Below the pieces are notes generated by a model, which saw only the letters and a list, made by a program, of their open reading frames with translations, made no database searches and was not told where the DNA came from. A stretch of DNA of 64,000 bases from Symbiodinium microadriaticum (lineage: Eukaryota; Sar; Dinophyceae; Suessiales; Symbiodiniaceae), in contig LSRX01000353.1 in assembly GCA_001939145.1 (NCBI GenBank), positions 353,330 through 417,329 on the forward strand, read 5' to 3'. The first letter of the stretch is position 1. Each line of letters begins with the position of its first letter. Position numbers and translations under genes: made by a program. Shown here piece by piece: positions 34,401-44,821 of this stretch.

Positions 34401-34974
34401 TCATCCCCTCATCTTCTTTATTCTGCCACGCGCCGAAGCCTCGCTGAAACGACATTGCCTCCGACAACTGCCGGCCTGCAACAATGCGACCGCCTGTGGC
34501 CAGGCAAAGGCGAGCTCGCATGCGGTGATGGCAGCTGCTCCTCCGCAAATCTTCGGGTCTCGCGGCGCATGACACAACAGCTTTGCAATCTTGGGGCGGA
34601 CCTCCGGAGTACGGTGTCGGTATTTATGTATTTATGCTCTAGAGGCCTCTAGCCCGCCAGAGCAGCACCTGATAACTTACTGCTACAGGTACCTTTCCGG
34701 CTTGTGCCCTCCAGTGGGCGAAAGCATCTGGGGGCCTGGTTCGGGGTGGGCTGACGTTTGCATGTTGCCCTGACGCGGTCGCCCTAAAACGAACCCCAAA
34801 CTCTTTTGCAAGCGTGTAGGACTCAGAAACTAATTGCGGCTCTTGGCCGAATTTACACCCCGGACCCCGCATCCACAAGCTTCCAAAATCACCTAAACTC
34901 ATAGCACGAGGTTGCAGCCGGCCATGGAGTCCTACGTGTGCAGCGGCTCCCTCATCAAGCTGACTGTCAGCCAT
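34401..34974 (-). CDS. Small two-exon PPR-like protein
   Basis: Exon 1 (34681-34974) starts at an ATG, MADSQLDEGAAAHVG, and ends KVPVA at a strong donor GCA/GTAAGTTATC. Exon 2 (34401-34589) follows a 91-nt intron with acceptor CCGCCCCAAG and continues in phase 0. It reads KICGGAAAITACELAFAWPQ and then AVALLQ. ITACE....W..A..LL is the PPR second-helix signature. The model is 160 residues from ATG to TGA. After the motif the frame turns Arg/Ser/Cys-rich while another frame becomes more protein-like, so a frameshift or a missed exon is possible. It ends next to a 55-bp minisatellite. A role in organellar RNA processing is inferred from the family only. Confidence 0.55.
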
Positions 34975-35117
34975 CCTCCACAGTCACCACGGCTTAGGGT
35001 TTAGGGATTATGCTTTAATTTTGGGGTTGAGGGTTTTGAGGTTCCGGGACGCCGCCTTGGCGAGACCTCGGGGCTCGAGATGTCGCGGAGTCTTTCGGGA
35101 TCGAACTCTTTCCCTAA

Positions 35118-35219
35118 AGATCCATGTGCCCAAATATTATAGACTTTGGCCCCAAAGTACCTATTATGGAACTACTGTAAGGCCGAAATATATACTATAT
35201 TTGGGTACATGGACCCTGA
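35118..35219. mobile_element. Inverted-repeat element family C, copy 2
   Basis: Arms GATCCATGTGCCCAAATA and TATTTGGGTACATGGACC; interior with AAAGTACCTATTATGG. Related to copies at 17.6 and 37.6 kb. Confidence 0.75.
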
Positions 35220-35908
35220 GGGTTTACGAAAAGGGGCATCCCTCCTCCAATCCCCCACAGCCTGATACGCTGACTGAGCTGCCAACCTGTCTAAGAATCA
35301 GGCAGTGACACTCTGGATCCCCACCGGCACCTATCGTTACGAAACCGAAGCTCGCTGAATCAAGGTGGTGCAAGTGCAGGGTTTAGGCTTTAGGGTACGA
35401 AATCTTAAAACCGTCAACCCTACATCCCCAACCCGAAGATCGAAGACCTTAAACTCCCAATCCTCACAACCAAAACGCCCCAATGCGCTCAAACCCCAAA
35501 CCCAAACGAACCCTCCCATCCCCGAGACCACAAACCCCAGAACCCAACACCCTAAAGCCAAGCCAGGCAACACAAAATCTCTCACTCCGAAAGCCTAGGC
35601 CCTTCTTGATCCCAAGGGGCCATCGGAGGGACATCTCCCAGCGGAGGCCCCAGCCGAAGGACTGGATTCGGGCGTGAAGGCTCATGGAATCCTCAGTTCA
35701 GCTTCTGAGAGCCTCTCAAGCAGGCTAGGCTTTAGGGCGTATAGGAGTGCAGGGTCGGCGGTCACGGTTTATGCATCAGTTCTGACCGTCTGGCATACAC
35801 AGAGAAGGGGCAAAGTTGCAGGCAGGCGTCAGAGTACAGACAGGACTTACTGTGTGCGAGGGGTCGCTGTGGATCAGAGACCCACTTGTAGATTTCCCTC
35901 TCAGAACT

Positions 35909-36008
35909 CTACTTGGAGGTTCATCGGCAGTTATAAGTGGGGTTGTAAGTAGAGTAACTATAGTTATAACCCAAATTAGGGGACTTATAACCATGAACCT
36001 CCAAGTAC
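35909..36008. mobile_element. Inverted-repeat element family D, copy 2
   Basis: Arms TACTTGGAGGTTCAT and ATGAACCTCCAAGTA; interior rich in TTATAA like copy 1. Confidence 0.7.
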
Positions 36009-36814
36009 CTCCTCAAACCCAAAGCCCTGAACTCTGTCTGCCCAGGCTCTGGCGGTAAACCCAAAGCTGTTCCCAGATCGAGAATGTGGGCAGCATTTTG
36101 CCACTGATGCTCCTGGCTCGGTTTGACGATCTTTCTCGTGTGCTCTGGTTGTTTGTGGTTTGTAGACTTCTTGCCTGCCCTTGCGCGTATTGCTAGGCAT
36201 TCGCTGATACTTGGCTTGCCGTCCTGTGCAGCTCAGGGTGATTCCAAAAACATCCCGGCCGTGAAAAGCCTTCAGGTCTAAATCCCTCCCTAAGCCCTAA
36301 ACCCCTAAACCCCTACACCCCTAAACCCTAAACCCTAAAAGGGGCCAGCACCCCGGGCCTGTGCGCAGGCAGAGGCTGCTATGTTGCCGCCAACGGTATC
36401 CACCTGGGATTCACAGTGAGCCGGTCGCCGAACTCACCGGTTGACAACACATGAAAGTTATGCTGAAAACAGTCAGAACTACTGATCGTAAGGTTGGTAA
36501 CGATAGCATAAGCCGTGAAGCCTGTGGTAAGCAAGACAAGCGCAAGTCACACAAGCAAAAACCGTCAAATTGCCCTTGCAGGATCCCTAGCATAAAACTG
36601 GTTAACCAAACAAGGAACTACAATGCAGGCTACAAGTAATTCGAAAAGCATCCGAGACCCTCAACCCCCCTAAACTTGCCTCGAGCTGGTAGGACCCGCA
36701 GCGGCCGAAGAGGCGCAGCGCCTGCAGACCAGAGTGTACATGAGCTTAAGGATAGGAGGGCTTTATCATGTCGTATCATAGAATATCATAGAATACAGCA
36801 TACTATGACATAAT

Positions 36815-36975
36815 ATGATACAAGACAAGACAAGACAAGACAAGACAAGACAAGACAAGACAAGACAAGGCACGACAGGACAGGACAGGACAGGACAGGA
36901 CAGGACAGGACAGGACAGGACAGGACAGGACAAGACAAGACAAGACGAGAACAGACAGCACAGCACAGCACAGTA
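36815..36975. repeat. Pentanucleotide array AAGAC and GGACA
   Basis: A block of CAAGA units, then a block of CAGGA units, then CAAGA again: block-wise variant pattern. Confidence 0.95.
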
Positions 36976-37466
36976 TACATTACATTATGTCATTATGTTA
37001 CAAAACAATAAGATATTGGAAGCTGCCCCAGGAGGACGAGCCTCGTCCCAGTGCGCCCCGGCAGCCACGGCATTTCGCAAGGCGGCCGAGGGATGCAGTC
37101 CGCGCTGGCGCCTGGGCTCGGCAGGGAAAAGAGGGCTCAGGGTTTAGGCCTTGGGGCTTTCGGGGTTAAAAAGGTTCAGTAAACCCTAAACCCTAAGCCC
37201 CTATAGCTAAACCCCAAACCCAAAACCCTAGCATCGGACTCCAAAAGAAGCTAAGGCCCTTGTCAGGGGGGTCAATCCGCTTGATCTGCCATAGTTAGCT
37301 ACAGCCTCGAATCCCGAACCAGAGGCCAGGGCAGATTTCTCTCGCTACGTAGGACAGGCCATTCCCTTCGGCTGTCAATTTCGACTATCATAGAAATCTA
37401 TACTCCGTAACTATATGAGTGCATGGAAACCTCACGCTATAGGTTTTGATTCTTTGCCTTTCTTAC

Positions 37467-37547
37467 CTGCCGAGCCACATCTCCAGAGCCAGGGTCTCTG
37501 CCACCTCCGGCTTCGCCTCTCCGAGATTGCGCTTGCGTCCAAGGAAG
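37467..37547 (-). CDS. Candidate exon of the PPR gene, GTAAGA donor
   Basis: An 81-nt exon with a strong donor GGCAG/GTAAGAAAG and acceptor CTTAGGGAACAG. The best frame reads NLGEAKPEVAETLALEMWLG with high third-position GC; another frame is also open. The intron before it is almost entirely a short inverted-repeat element. Confidence 0.5.
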
Positions 37548-39085
37548 CTGTTCCCTAAGGGTCCATGTGTAGACTTTGGCCTTAATGTAGTCCCTATGTA
37601 GGTACTTCGGGCCCAAAGTATATGCTATTTGGGCACATGGACCCTTAAGGGTTTCTACCGTCGGCAGAAAGGAACATCACATTCACAAGCGGGAGAAGCC
37701 ACTTTTCCGCAAGATGCGACCGGAAGCATTGCTGCAGATTGTCCCAGACATCCCTTTTCAGAGAAGGGCGACCCCTGAACAAGGCTTCCTGAGTCCACCG
37801 CCCCTCTTCGAGCTCAATAGAGCATCTCTGGAAGATGTATACGACATGCGTGCATACCTAGACACAGCCGAAGCTGCAGAAAATGAGATAGAGAGAAAAG
37901 TCAGTGTGTGTGTGTGTGCTTTTGTTGGCGGCTATGTGTCTACACTGACTATCTCTATGTGCCTGTCTATACTCAGTACCCTAAACCCTAAACCCCAAAC
38001 CCAAAAAACCCAAACCCAAATATCTGACTCACCGACGAACGGCCGTTAAGGGCTGCCTCTGCACTACGCACCGCTGCCCCGAAGGCGGCCACGTCGGCGC
38101 GGAGGCGCTGCAGCCGGAGACTAGAGAGCAGCTCCTACATGCCAAAAAAGGTTTAGGGTTTAGGGTTTAGGGTTGGAGCAGACTATGATCATACTGTAAG
38201 GGTTATAAGGAAGCCCAAAATGATAGAAGAGTTCTCGTGATCATTCTCTAAGATGGAGTTCGGTTTGAGCAAGGGGGTTCAAGAACAAGAAGCTTGATGC
38301 ATGGAAGAAGAACCGTGATGCAGGAAATATGATTGAAACGAACACTCGAGTTTTTTCGGGTAGGGGACTGTTTCAGAAAGTTGACCACGGCGGCCAGCAG
38401 CAGACTTTTGATCATCACTCCAAAACAACCATCTTGCAGAGCAGACAGTAGCAGCATACCCTCAAACCCCCGAATAAGCACGCCAAAGACGAAACTCCTT
38501 CCAGCCTTCGCCTCTGACCAACGCCCGCCCCCGGCGCACGCTGCAAGCAGCACCTGGGGCGATCTTCTTACAATGTCGCTCTACTCAGTAATGAGAGTGT
38601 AAACACCGGGTTCTTGGGTTGAGTTGAGAGTCGGGTGATGTCAAGACAGAAGCCGCCTGACTCCGCGTGCAAAGAGGCATCTCAACAAAACAGCAGCGTG
38701 CCGGCATGGCCAAAAAAGACGAAGGCATGAACCTCAACGAGAAATGCTGCGAGCACAGTATCCGAGCACAACAACTCTCCGAACCCTAAACCCTAATTTC
38801 CGATTTCGGCCCCTCATTCAGGCATGCAGGGCACTCCGTAGGCAGCAGCATCTGCGGGACCGTTGGGCACCACCTCAGACACACAGGTTCGGGGGGGGGG
38901 GGGAGTTATGCAGCTTGGCATTTGTCATGAGGACCGGAGTTTTTGTTGCTCTCGGCTTTGAGGCCCAGGATTTATGAACGCCGCTGCAGTTGAAAATGTG
39001 CTGGAGTGCATGTATTTATACTTCTTCTGTATATGTAGATACGCACAAAGATACATACACAAACATACATACATACATACATACG

Positions 39086-39122
<37 letters not shown>

Positions 39123-39436
39123 GCTCACTTGCTTACCTACTTACTTGCTTACTTGCTTACTTACTTACTGACTTACTTACTTACCTACCTACCTACCTAC
39201 CTACTTACTTTCTTACTTACTTAATGAATTGTATACATACATACACTTACAGACACATGCAAACACATACACATACACCCACACATACACATACACATAC
39301 ACATACACATACATATACACATACACATACACATGCATGCATGCTGCATGCACACATGCCTACACGCACGCAAACAAACAAACACACAAACACACACAAC
39401 TCTCCCTCTCTCTCTCTCTCTCCCTCTCTCTCTCAC

Positions 39437-39469
<33 letters not shown>

Positions 39470-39506
39470 TCGCTGATGTGTCGATTGCTTATTGTGGGTG
39501 TGTGTG

Positions 39507-39537
<31 letters not shown>

Positions 39538-40265
39538 ATATATATATGTATACACAATCTATATATGTATACACAATCTTAAATAAGTGCAGATACAAAC
39601 ACACACACACACACACGCACACCTTTGCATGTCGCCCAGAGAAGAGCCGAGTGGCCAGAGGCGACAGTATCTCCACGGCCTTGCAACGATCGGTGGAGGC
39701 TCGTTTCGAGGGTCAAGTCGGACGCGCTACGGGCTTTGAGGGCTCCTGAGATCTCTGAGTCATCTGGAACACCCTCGGCTGGATAGCAAGGATGATCCTC
39801 TTCCTGCTCTGATGATCAGCGCTAGCCTGCGACAGTGCTCATGTGTTTATTGCTAGTGATAATGGAATTTCTCAAACGAAGCCAGCGACCTCAACTGAGA
39901 CCCTAAGTGCCAAGGCCAAACGTTGCCCGTTGCCCTCACAGGGTTAGTTCAAATCACCTTCGAAGTGACGACTACTTCTTCCTGAGATTGAGTCTAACTG
40001 AATGAAAAGCAACGGGCCCTCGGACCAATCTAAGTCAGTTCAAAAGCGCAGCGGAAGTCTCGCAAGGCTCCAAAGCCTCGTGGCCACAGCCTGCGCCCTC
40101 GTGGCATTATGTCCGGAAGCCACACCAAAGCCTTAACTTGCTAATGAAAGCCAACTTTTTCACAAATCCCATCTAAAGGGCCTTCCTCCACTCCTGGGAG
40201 CGCTGTAGGGCGTCTCCCGCAGAGCTGAGCAGAACCACACCGGGAGGCCCTTCAAAGCGGGTCCG
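37467..40265 (-). CDS. Pentatricopeptide repeat (PPR) protein gene, multi-exon
   Basis: PPR proteins are helical-repeat RNA binders, usually organellar, acting in RNA processing. The best-supported piece joins three exons in one frame: ADAAAYG (38835-38873), then VLLAACAGGGRWSEAK (38506-38553), then ELLSSLRLQRLRADVAAFGA with AVRSAEAALNGR (38033-38134). Together they give a full 35-residue-type PPR unit. Upstream exons read VVLLSSAGDALQRSQEWRKA (40176-40265) and TVASGHSALLWATCK (39623-39763), also PPR-like. Downstream exons at 37.5-37.9 kb have good splice signals but undecided frames. One intron appears to be GC-AG (38135-38505). Microsatellites and telomere-like tracts fill the introns. The family is clear; the complete gene model is not. 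Confidence 0.8.
37555..37650. mobile_element. Inverted-repeat element family C, copy 3
   Basis: About 96 bp. Ends CTAAGGGTCCATGTG and CACATGGACCCTTAAG. It fills almost the whole candidate intron between PPR-gene exons at 37467-37547 and 37658 onward. Confidence 0.75.
37658..37870 (-). CDS. Candidate exon of the PPR gene, frame undecided
   Basis: A minus-strand exon may start after CTGTGTCTAG (or a stronger TTTTCTGCAG further up) and end at GACG/GTAGAAACC. One frame reads SLKRDVWDNLQQCFRSHLAE with good third-position GC. A second frame is open for most of this stretch, and the plus strand is open too (37668-37899). The boundaries are approximate. Confidence 0.4.
38033..38134 (-). CDS. PPR exon, best supported in the window
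   Basis: A 102-nt phase 0/0 exon between a textbook acceptor (CCTTTTTTGGCATGTAG) and donor TCGTCG/GTGAGT. It reads ELLSSLRLQRLRADVAAFGA followed by AVRSAEAALNGRSS. Third-position GC is strongly raised. A telomere-like tract lies just upstream in the intron. Confidence 0.75.
38506..38553 (-). CDS. PPR exon AACAGGGRW
   Basis: Sixteen codons, VLLAACAGGGRWSEAK. Acceptor GATCGCCCCAG; the next intron would start GC (AAG/GCTGGA). The pattern C, five residues, then R-W at fixed spacing is the hallmark of this PPR subtype. Confidence 0.7.
38835..38873 (-). CDS. Short PPR exon PNGPADAAAYG
   Basis: Thirteen codons, VVPNGPADAAAYG, between ..TGTCTGAG and donor TACGGA/GTGCCC. Joined in phase 0 to the next exon it gives ADAAAYG-VLLAACA, a typical PPR first-helix to second-helix transition. 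Confidence 0.6.
39049..39615. repeat. Microsatellite cluster in a PPR-gene intron
   Basis: (CATA)n, (ACTT)n, (ACCT)n, (ACACAT)n, (CT)n, (TA)n and (CA)n in turn. Confidence 0.95.
39623..39763 (-). CDS. PPR-like exon ending ALLWATCK
   Basis: A 141-nt exon between acceptor AGGGTGTTCCAG and donor GCAAAG/GTGTGCG. It ends RGDTVASGHSALLWATCK, resembling the 'vaysalIsACek' part of PPR units. The opposite strand is open too, but neighbouring exons favour minus. Confidence 0.5.
40176..40265 (-). CDS. PPR exon with QEWRKAL motif
   Basis: Acceptor ATTCACGGAG follows a (TA)n tract. Thirty codons with high third-position GC read FEGPPGVVLLSSAGDALQRS and then QEWRKAL, matching the second helix of a PPR unit. 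The donor is unclear; an in-frame TAG follows at once. Confidence 0.6.
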
Positions 40266-40648
40266 CTCCGTGAATGAATATGTATATATATATATATATA
40301 TACACATATATATATATATATATGTATGTATATCTATACATGTCACTCTCTCTCCCTGTGTGTCTGTGCGTCTGTATATAGATATATACACATAGAAATG
40401 AACTGTGGTACTGCATGCCCACATCCGGACAATTAGACATACATACACACACATATACATATGTATACATATATATATATATGTGCATATATCAACGTTC
40501 ACCTAAGTACATAGATGCATGCACACATACTTAAGCCAAAAGAGGTTGCCCCAAACAAGATTTACACTACTCATGGCTCGAAAATTAACTTTGCGCACAA
40601 TGAGGGAAACAGCAGCTCGAGATGCTCTGGGGCATTAGCAGACGTACG

Positions 40649-40746
40649 GTTGATGATATAAATCCTGCAATACCCATAACAAGGAATATACAATAACTCC
40701 CATAGTTTAGGGTCCTTAGGTCGTGCAGGATATATAATCATCAACC
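40649..40746. mobile_element. Inverted-repeat element family A, copy 1
   Basis: About 98 bp with terminal inverted repeats GTTGATGATATAAATCCTGC. It shares the interior CCCATAGTTTAGGGTCCTTA with copy 3. Non-coding, MITE-like. In plus orientation it starts with GT and is followed by CTTAG. Confidence 0.85.
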
Positions 40747-40914
40747 TTAGTTCACGGCTCAGGAAGAGAGTGGAAGCCTTCGAGGTTAGCTTAGCCGAGC
40801 TCGAGTCGAAACTTGAAAGTTCCGGACGAGGACCTACAGGAACCACCGAGAAATGTACATCATACTGTGAGCCCCGACCTGAAGCAGTCAGAATTTGCAG
40901 ACGACTTCTGCAGT

Positions 40915-40925
40915 CGTAAGTCGTC

Positions 40926-40993
<68 letters not shown>

Positions 40994-41040
40994 CGAAGTA
41001 GCAGCAGCAACTGGAGTAGCAGCAGTAGTAAGAATAGTCG

Positions 41041-41074
<34 letters not shown>

Positions 41075-41100
41075 AGTAGTAGTAGTAGTAGTAATAGTAG

Positions 41101-41136
<36 letters not shown>

Positions 41137-41141
41137 AGTTG
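40915..41141. repeat. (TAG)n/(TCG)n repeat
   Basis: Two long TAG runs around a central TCG run. Confidence 0.95.
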
Positions 41142-41144
41142 CAA

Positions 41145-41237
41145 AGAGCCTTGTGTCGAGCGCCAATGCTGAAGCCGCGACAGGGCCGTGCGCCATGCCT
41201 GCACCTGGGCAAGGCAGGCACCCGCATCCGAATGTGG
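41145..41237 (-). CDS. Possible further PPR exon running into a TAG-type microsatellite
   Basis: Acceptor ACTTCGCCCATAG, then SDAGACLAQVQAWRTALSRL. The W-R-T-A-L-S-R-L stretch is PPR-like, but the spacing from C to W is one residue too long. The open frame then runs into a trinucleotide repeat. Confidence 0.3.
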
Positions 41238-42055
41238 CTATGGGCGAAGTTGCTTGGGCCTTCAATGTTGTAATCTACTTGCGCAACTCGGTTCAATGAC
41301 CTTCAACAACTGCAACTGCAACTGCAGGCTTGTACCTTTACCAATGCTGTCCCTCCTGCTACCTGCTACTGTGTTCAACCATGCTCAGTGAAGATGAGCA
41401 ACTTTAGACTGTAGTATTCGAAACTAAGAGTTTTATTGACTCCTGACCGTTAGTAAATGCAGTGTCATTGCTACTAGTTACGGTCAGTGCCGACGAGTGT
41501 TGCCGTTATCGGGTGTTCGCTTCTGCTGCCTGTGCTAATCGCCATCATGTCTTGATGTCATGCAGCGCTTTTGGGCTTGCATTGCCTTCTCTTCGCGAAT
41601 TTCCATGTTCCAAGGCATTCTGGAAGTCGCATTCCTAGTTAGTGTGGCTTTGAGTTTTGCAAGCAGCATAATGCCGGGAAAAACATGATCATCATCATGA
41701 GGATTGGTTAGCATTCGATATGATCATGCCCGGTATCCAGTGTTAATGCGTCCTGTCAGGTACTGCTCACTATGACATACAGGTAAACCTCATGGCTGTT
41801 GCCTGTCTGCGTTGCTGCCGCAGACCGGGATGATTAATTCCTGTGCCGAGCTTCCTGTCGATGCGCTTCAGCCTGTTGCATGTACCACTGTTCTTGTTTT
41901 TTCTGCCAGAGACATGCGCGAGGGAAGCAGTCGCAAACGTTCGAAAGTATCGAGATCTGCAACCTAGCAACAATGTAAGACGCCTTCACATTTCCGCTGT
42001 AACACCGAAGACTTGGATAAGGTTTCGATGCAAAGGCGCCAGCTACGGAACGGAT

Positions 42056-42719
42056 TCATGGGAACGGATTCATAGGATGTGCTTGTTGGCTGAGCCGAAA
42101 TGAAGCCCTCAAGATGCCGACACAACCAGAAACTGAAAACAGAAAGCTCTGCAAAACCCTTGCTTGAATGAGCACCTTGGCAGCGGCATCCGTGATGGCA
42201 CCGAGGGCGACAGCCCCAGTTCCAGAACCCCGCAGGGCCTGAAACTGCAGGTTGGCGGTTGGTGGCAACTCTCTATCAACGACATCACCAGCATCATCAT
42301 GTTTATCATGACTTCTCATCACCATCATTGTTATCATTACCATGTATCTTGTCTTTGTCCTTCTGGCTACATGTATATTGCCAGTACCCGAGAAAGAGCA
42401 ACCGAGGCAAGCAGTGTTGTCGCAACCAACGGCTGCCAGCAGGAGCTGCAGCGAAAACATTGCCAACACAAACATGATGATCGAAACAGCCCGCAGCAAT
42501 GTACTAGTTACTATTGAGTCCTACTGCTACTACTTGCTCCACGGCCATAGACACTCCGAATCCCTATGCGCCGGGCGTCCAAGGCTGTCGGCCACTGCCT
42601 CCCACGGCAAAGCGAAGCTGAGACGGCGCCGAAGGAAACCTGATCACCGAAAATCGACGCGGAGGACAGGGGGGAGGGGAGTGTCCGCTTGCCAGAAAGA
42701 GCTGTGGACTCCAGCCTAG
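42056..42719. CDS. Two opposed candidate genes with hydrophobic starts
   Basis: Plus: an ATG at 42342 opens a 125-codon frame beginning MYLVFVLLATCILPVPEKEQ, a possible signal peptide, ending at 42719 in a basic tail. Minus: a frame 42056-42499 contains MFVLAMFSLQLLLAAVGCDN near its start and QALRGSGTGAVALGAITDAA near its end. They overlap antisense, so at most one is likely real. A CAT-type trinucleotide repeat lies in the overlap. Confidence 0.3.
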
Positions 42720-43190
42720 AGGGTGCAAGTCGGGGGCTTGTGTCGGGCAGGTTTCATACACTGTGTGCCAGGGCAACTACACGGGCTGAAACCACTTAGG
42801 CCTGAAACCCCTAGGCGAGACATCCTGAGACCTCATGGAGGCTTGGCTTTGCTTGAAGGTGATATCTACAATTTGAACCGTACTGGCTCACCCTATCGGA
42901 ACAACACAACACACCCTGAACTAAAGGCCTGTTCCAAACCCGGTGCTTTGCAGATGCTTTCGGCCCAAGTCTAAGCTTCAACTCCACATGTGGTGCGGCC
43001 CTGGCACGCTGTCGTGCTGCAGCCGGCAGGCAGAAGCGCCTCAAGCAAACACTGTACAACAAACAAGCAACCTCATGGCAGGCCCTTCTTGAAAAACCAG
43101 GTTTCGTCCCCACAGCAAGAGAAACGACAGACCCTCGCTTGCACCTCTGACGTTCTGACGAAGCTCTACAACGTCATCGTATCAGACCTT

Positions 43191-43640
43191 TCAAACGCCT
43201 GCGAAAGTACTTTGAGTCCCAAAACCCGCTTTTGCAGCTGCTACGTTTGAGTTCTGCGGATGGGCGGCGATGGAGGAGTTCGCCGGCGCACTGCCACGCA
43301 TGTCTGCACGCATTGATCTGAGAGCAGATGACACGTGTGCACAAGCGTCGGAGATAGGACACAGGTAGTATGCATGACAGGCTCTTGTAGCCGAGTTGTA
43401 ACGGGGCTTTATACATGGCAGCCTATGGTAACTTGAACCCCTCGATGCACGTGGCAAACGGCACCTTTTGCGGAGCGCAGGGCTGTGGACTGACATAATT
43501 TTGCCGAGAGTAGGGTTCCACTTTACGGCGCCATCCATTTTGCTAATACACTCAAGAACTGAGATGAACAAAAGATCATCCATAGTAGGGGTTTGCGGGT
43601 GTCCGAACAGAGACTCTAACAGAGACTTGAACCCACACAA
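43191..43640 (-). CDS. Long open frame, unknown
   Basis: 149 open codons. The 5' part reads MDDLLFISVLECISKMDGAV and then KWNPTLGKIMSVHSPALRKR, which looks coding. The 3' part is Ser/Ala-rich and may be intron. Confidence 0.35.
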   Translation of the reverse strand: MCGFKSLLESLFGHPQTPTMDDLLFISVLECISKMDGAVKWNPTLGKIMSVHSPALRKRCRLPRASRGSSYHRLPCIKPRYNSATRACHAYYLCPISDACAHVSSALRSMRADMRGSAPANSSIAAHPQNSNVAAAKAGFGTQSTFAGV

Positions 43641-43754
43641 CGTCTGCCTCAGCTCTAGACAACACCCTCATGAACATCTGAGCATCCAACTGCGGCGTTG
43701 CAGAGTCTGGTGTTGACCTCCAGGGCTCGTGTCCTCGTTTATGGCAGTCATAGG

Positions 43755-43798
43755 TTTGGGTTTAGGGTTTAGGGTTTAGGGGTTTAGGGGTTTAGGGC
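43755..43798. repeat. Telomere-like TTTAGGG tract
   Basis: Six or so units of TTTAGGG(G). Other single tracts are at 29238-29265, 45368-45404, 46575-46590, 48372-48395, 49060-49082, 59528-59550 and 63655-63678. Confidence 0.85.
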
Positions 43799-44100
43799 AG
43801 TCATTATGGAGCTCTCTGGGTCTCTTGAAAGGTCTACCAGCGCATGAGGAGCGTGGCAAGCAGCTCGAGGGCTCGACCACCCTTTTAGGACTCGACACCC
43901 TCGCCAATCCGGAACCCCCGAGAATGCTGAGAAAGTTTTGCGGTGAAAGCAGGTTAAATCTAAAGATGAGATCGAGGCTCTTTTCAAAAATGGTCCTTAC
44001 CACAGACTAGGGTCGTACGGTCTTGGATGTATCTTGCTTCACTGCCCCTTTAAATTCAGACAATTCCCGGCTTGTTTGGCCTTGGCTTGCATGGGACACC

Positions 44101-44146
44101 GGGTTTAGGGCTTTGGGGTTTAGGGTCCCTAAACCCTCAACCCTCA
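44101..44146. repeat. Head-to-head telomere-like junction
   Basis: GGGTTTAGGGCTTTGGGG and TTTAGGGT run directly into CCCTAAACCCTCAACCCTC. Confidence 0.85.
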
Positions 44147-44285
44147 AATAGACCCTGGAACAACAAGGTCAAGAATCGGAGCATCCGCAAAGATCCGCGA
44201 GGCCGCTTGCCACGCCTAAAGTCTTCGGTTCGATGATGACGGGAGTCTGCATACTGAGCACACAGCGACAGGAGAATGAGTACAA

Positions 44286-44388
44286 GGGTAGTTCTCTAGA
44301 TTAGGGTTCCCTTTTAGGGTCCTTTTTATATAAGGGTGCTGTACTATATTGGGGACCTGAAAAGGGACCCTAGTTTAGAGAACTCCCA
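44286..44388. mobile_element. Single inverted-repeat element
   Basis: Arms GTAGTTCTCTAGATTAGGGT and ACCCTAGTTTAGAGAACT, about 100 bp in all. No second copy was found in the window. Confidence 0.7.
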
Positions 44389-44821
44389 CATAGTGAATTT
44401 CATGGTCAGGCTGAGACGAGAAAAACAAACAAAGCGGCTTTAATTTCAAACAGAGCAGGGTATCCGGATGTGTCATTCTCTACTGGGCTGTGAAGTAACC
44501 AGAAATGTGAAGTAACCAGGGAGAAAAAGTATGAGCTTGTTTCATGATGGTTCTTTAAGTTCAAAGTATGGTACTCGAGAACGCAGTATACAGGTGACCG
44601 GCCAAGTTTTGAACCGAAGGAATGGTACTAGGGGGTTCGAAGCACTCCGGCCCCGAAATCGGACAACAGCCCCAAACTCTAGACAACACCCCTCAGTCCT
44701 TCATCCCGAACGAATGCCCTAGACGCCAAGATCCGGTAGGACATAGAAACTTGGTAGGCACGCTCTACTTACAGGTTCTTGAGACTTAATGACTCCAGGG
44801 TGAAACAATCCGGTAACCATA

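Larger units (their letters stand above)
35375..38175. repeat. Scattered telomere-like tracts
   Basis: Units at 36290-36341 (CCCTAAA), 37137-37160 (TTTAGG) facing 37180-37232 (CCCTAAA), 37978-38017 (CCCTAAA) and 38150-38174 (TTTAGGG). A degraded, telomere-derived stretch is at 35375-35600. Confidence 0.8.

Noticed and set aside
35337-35685. Minus-strand frame rich in Gly, Leu, Val and Trp
   Set aside because: The composition comes from degraded telomere-like sequence.
37668-37899. Plus-strand exon MRPEALLQIVPDIPFQRRAT with clean AG and GT edges
   Set aside because: It is antisense to minus-strand exons of the PPR gene, which has independent family support on both sides.
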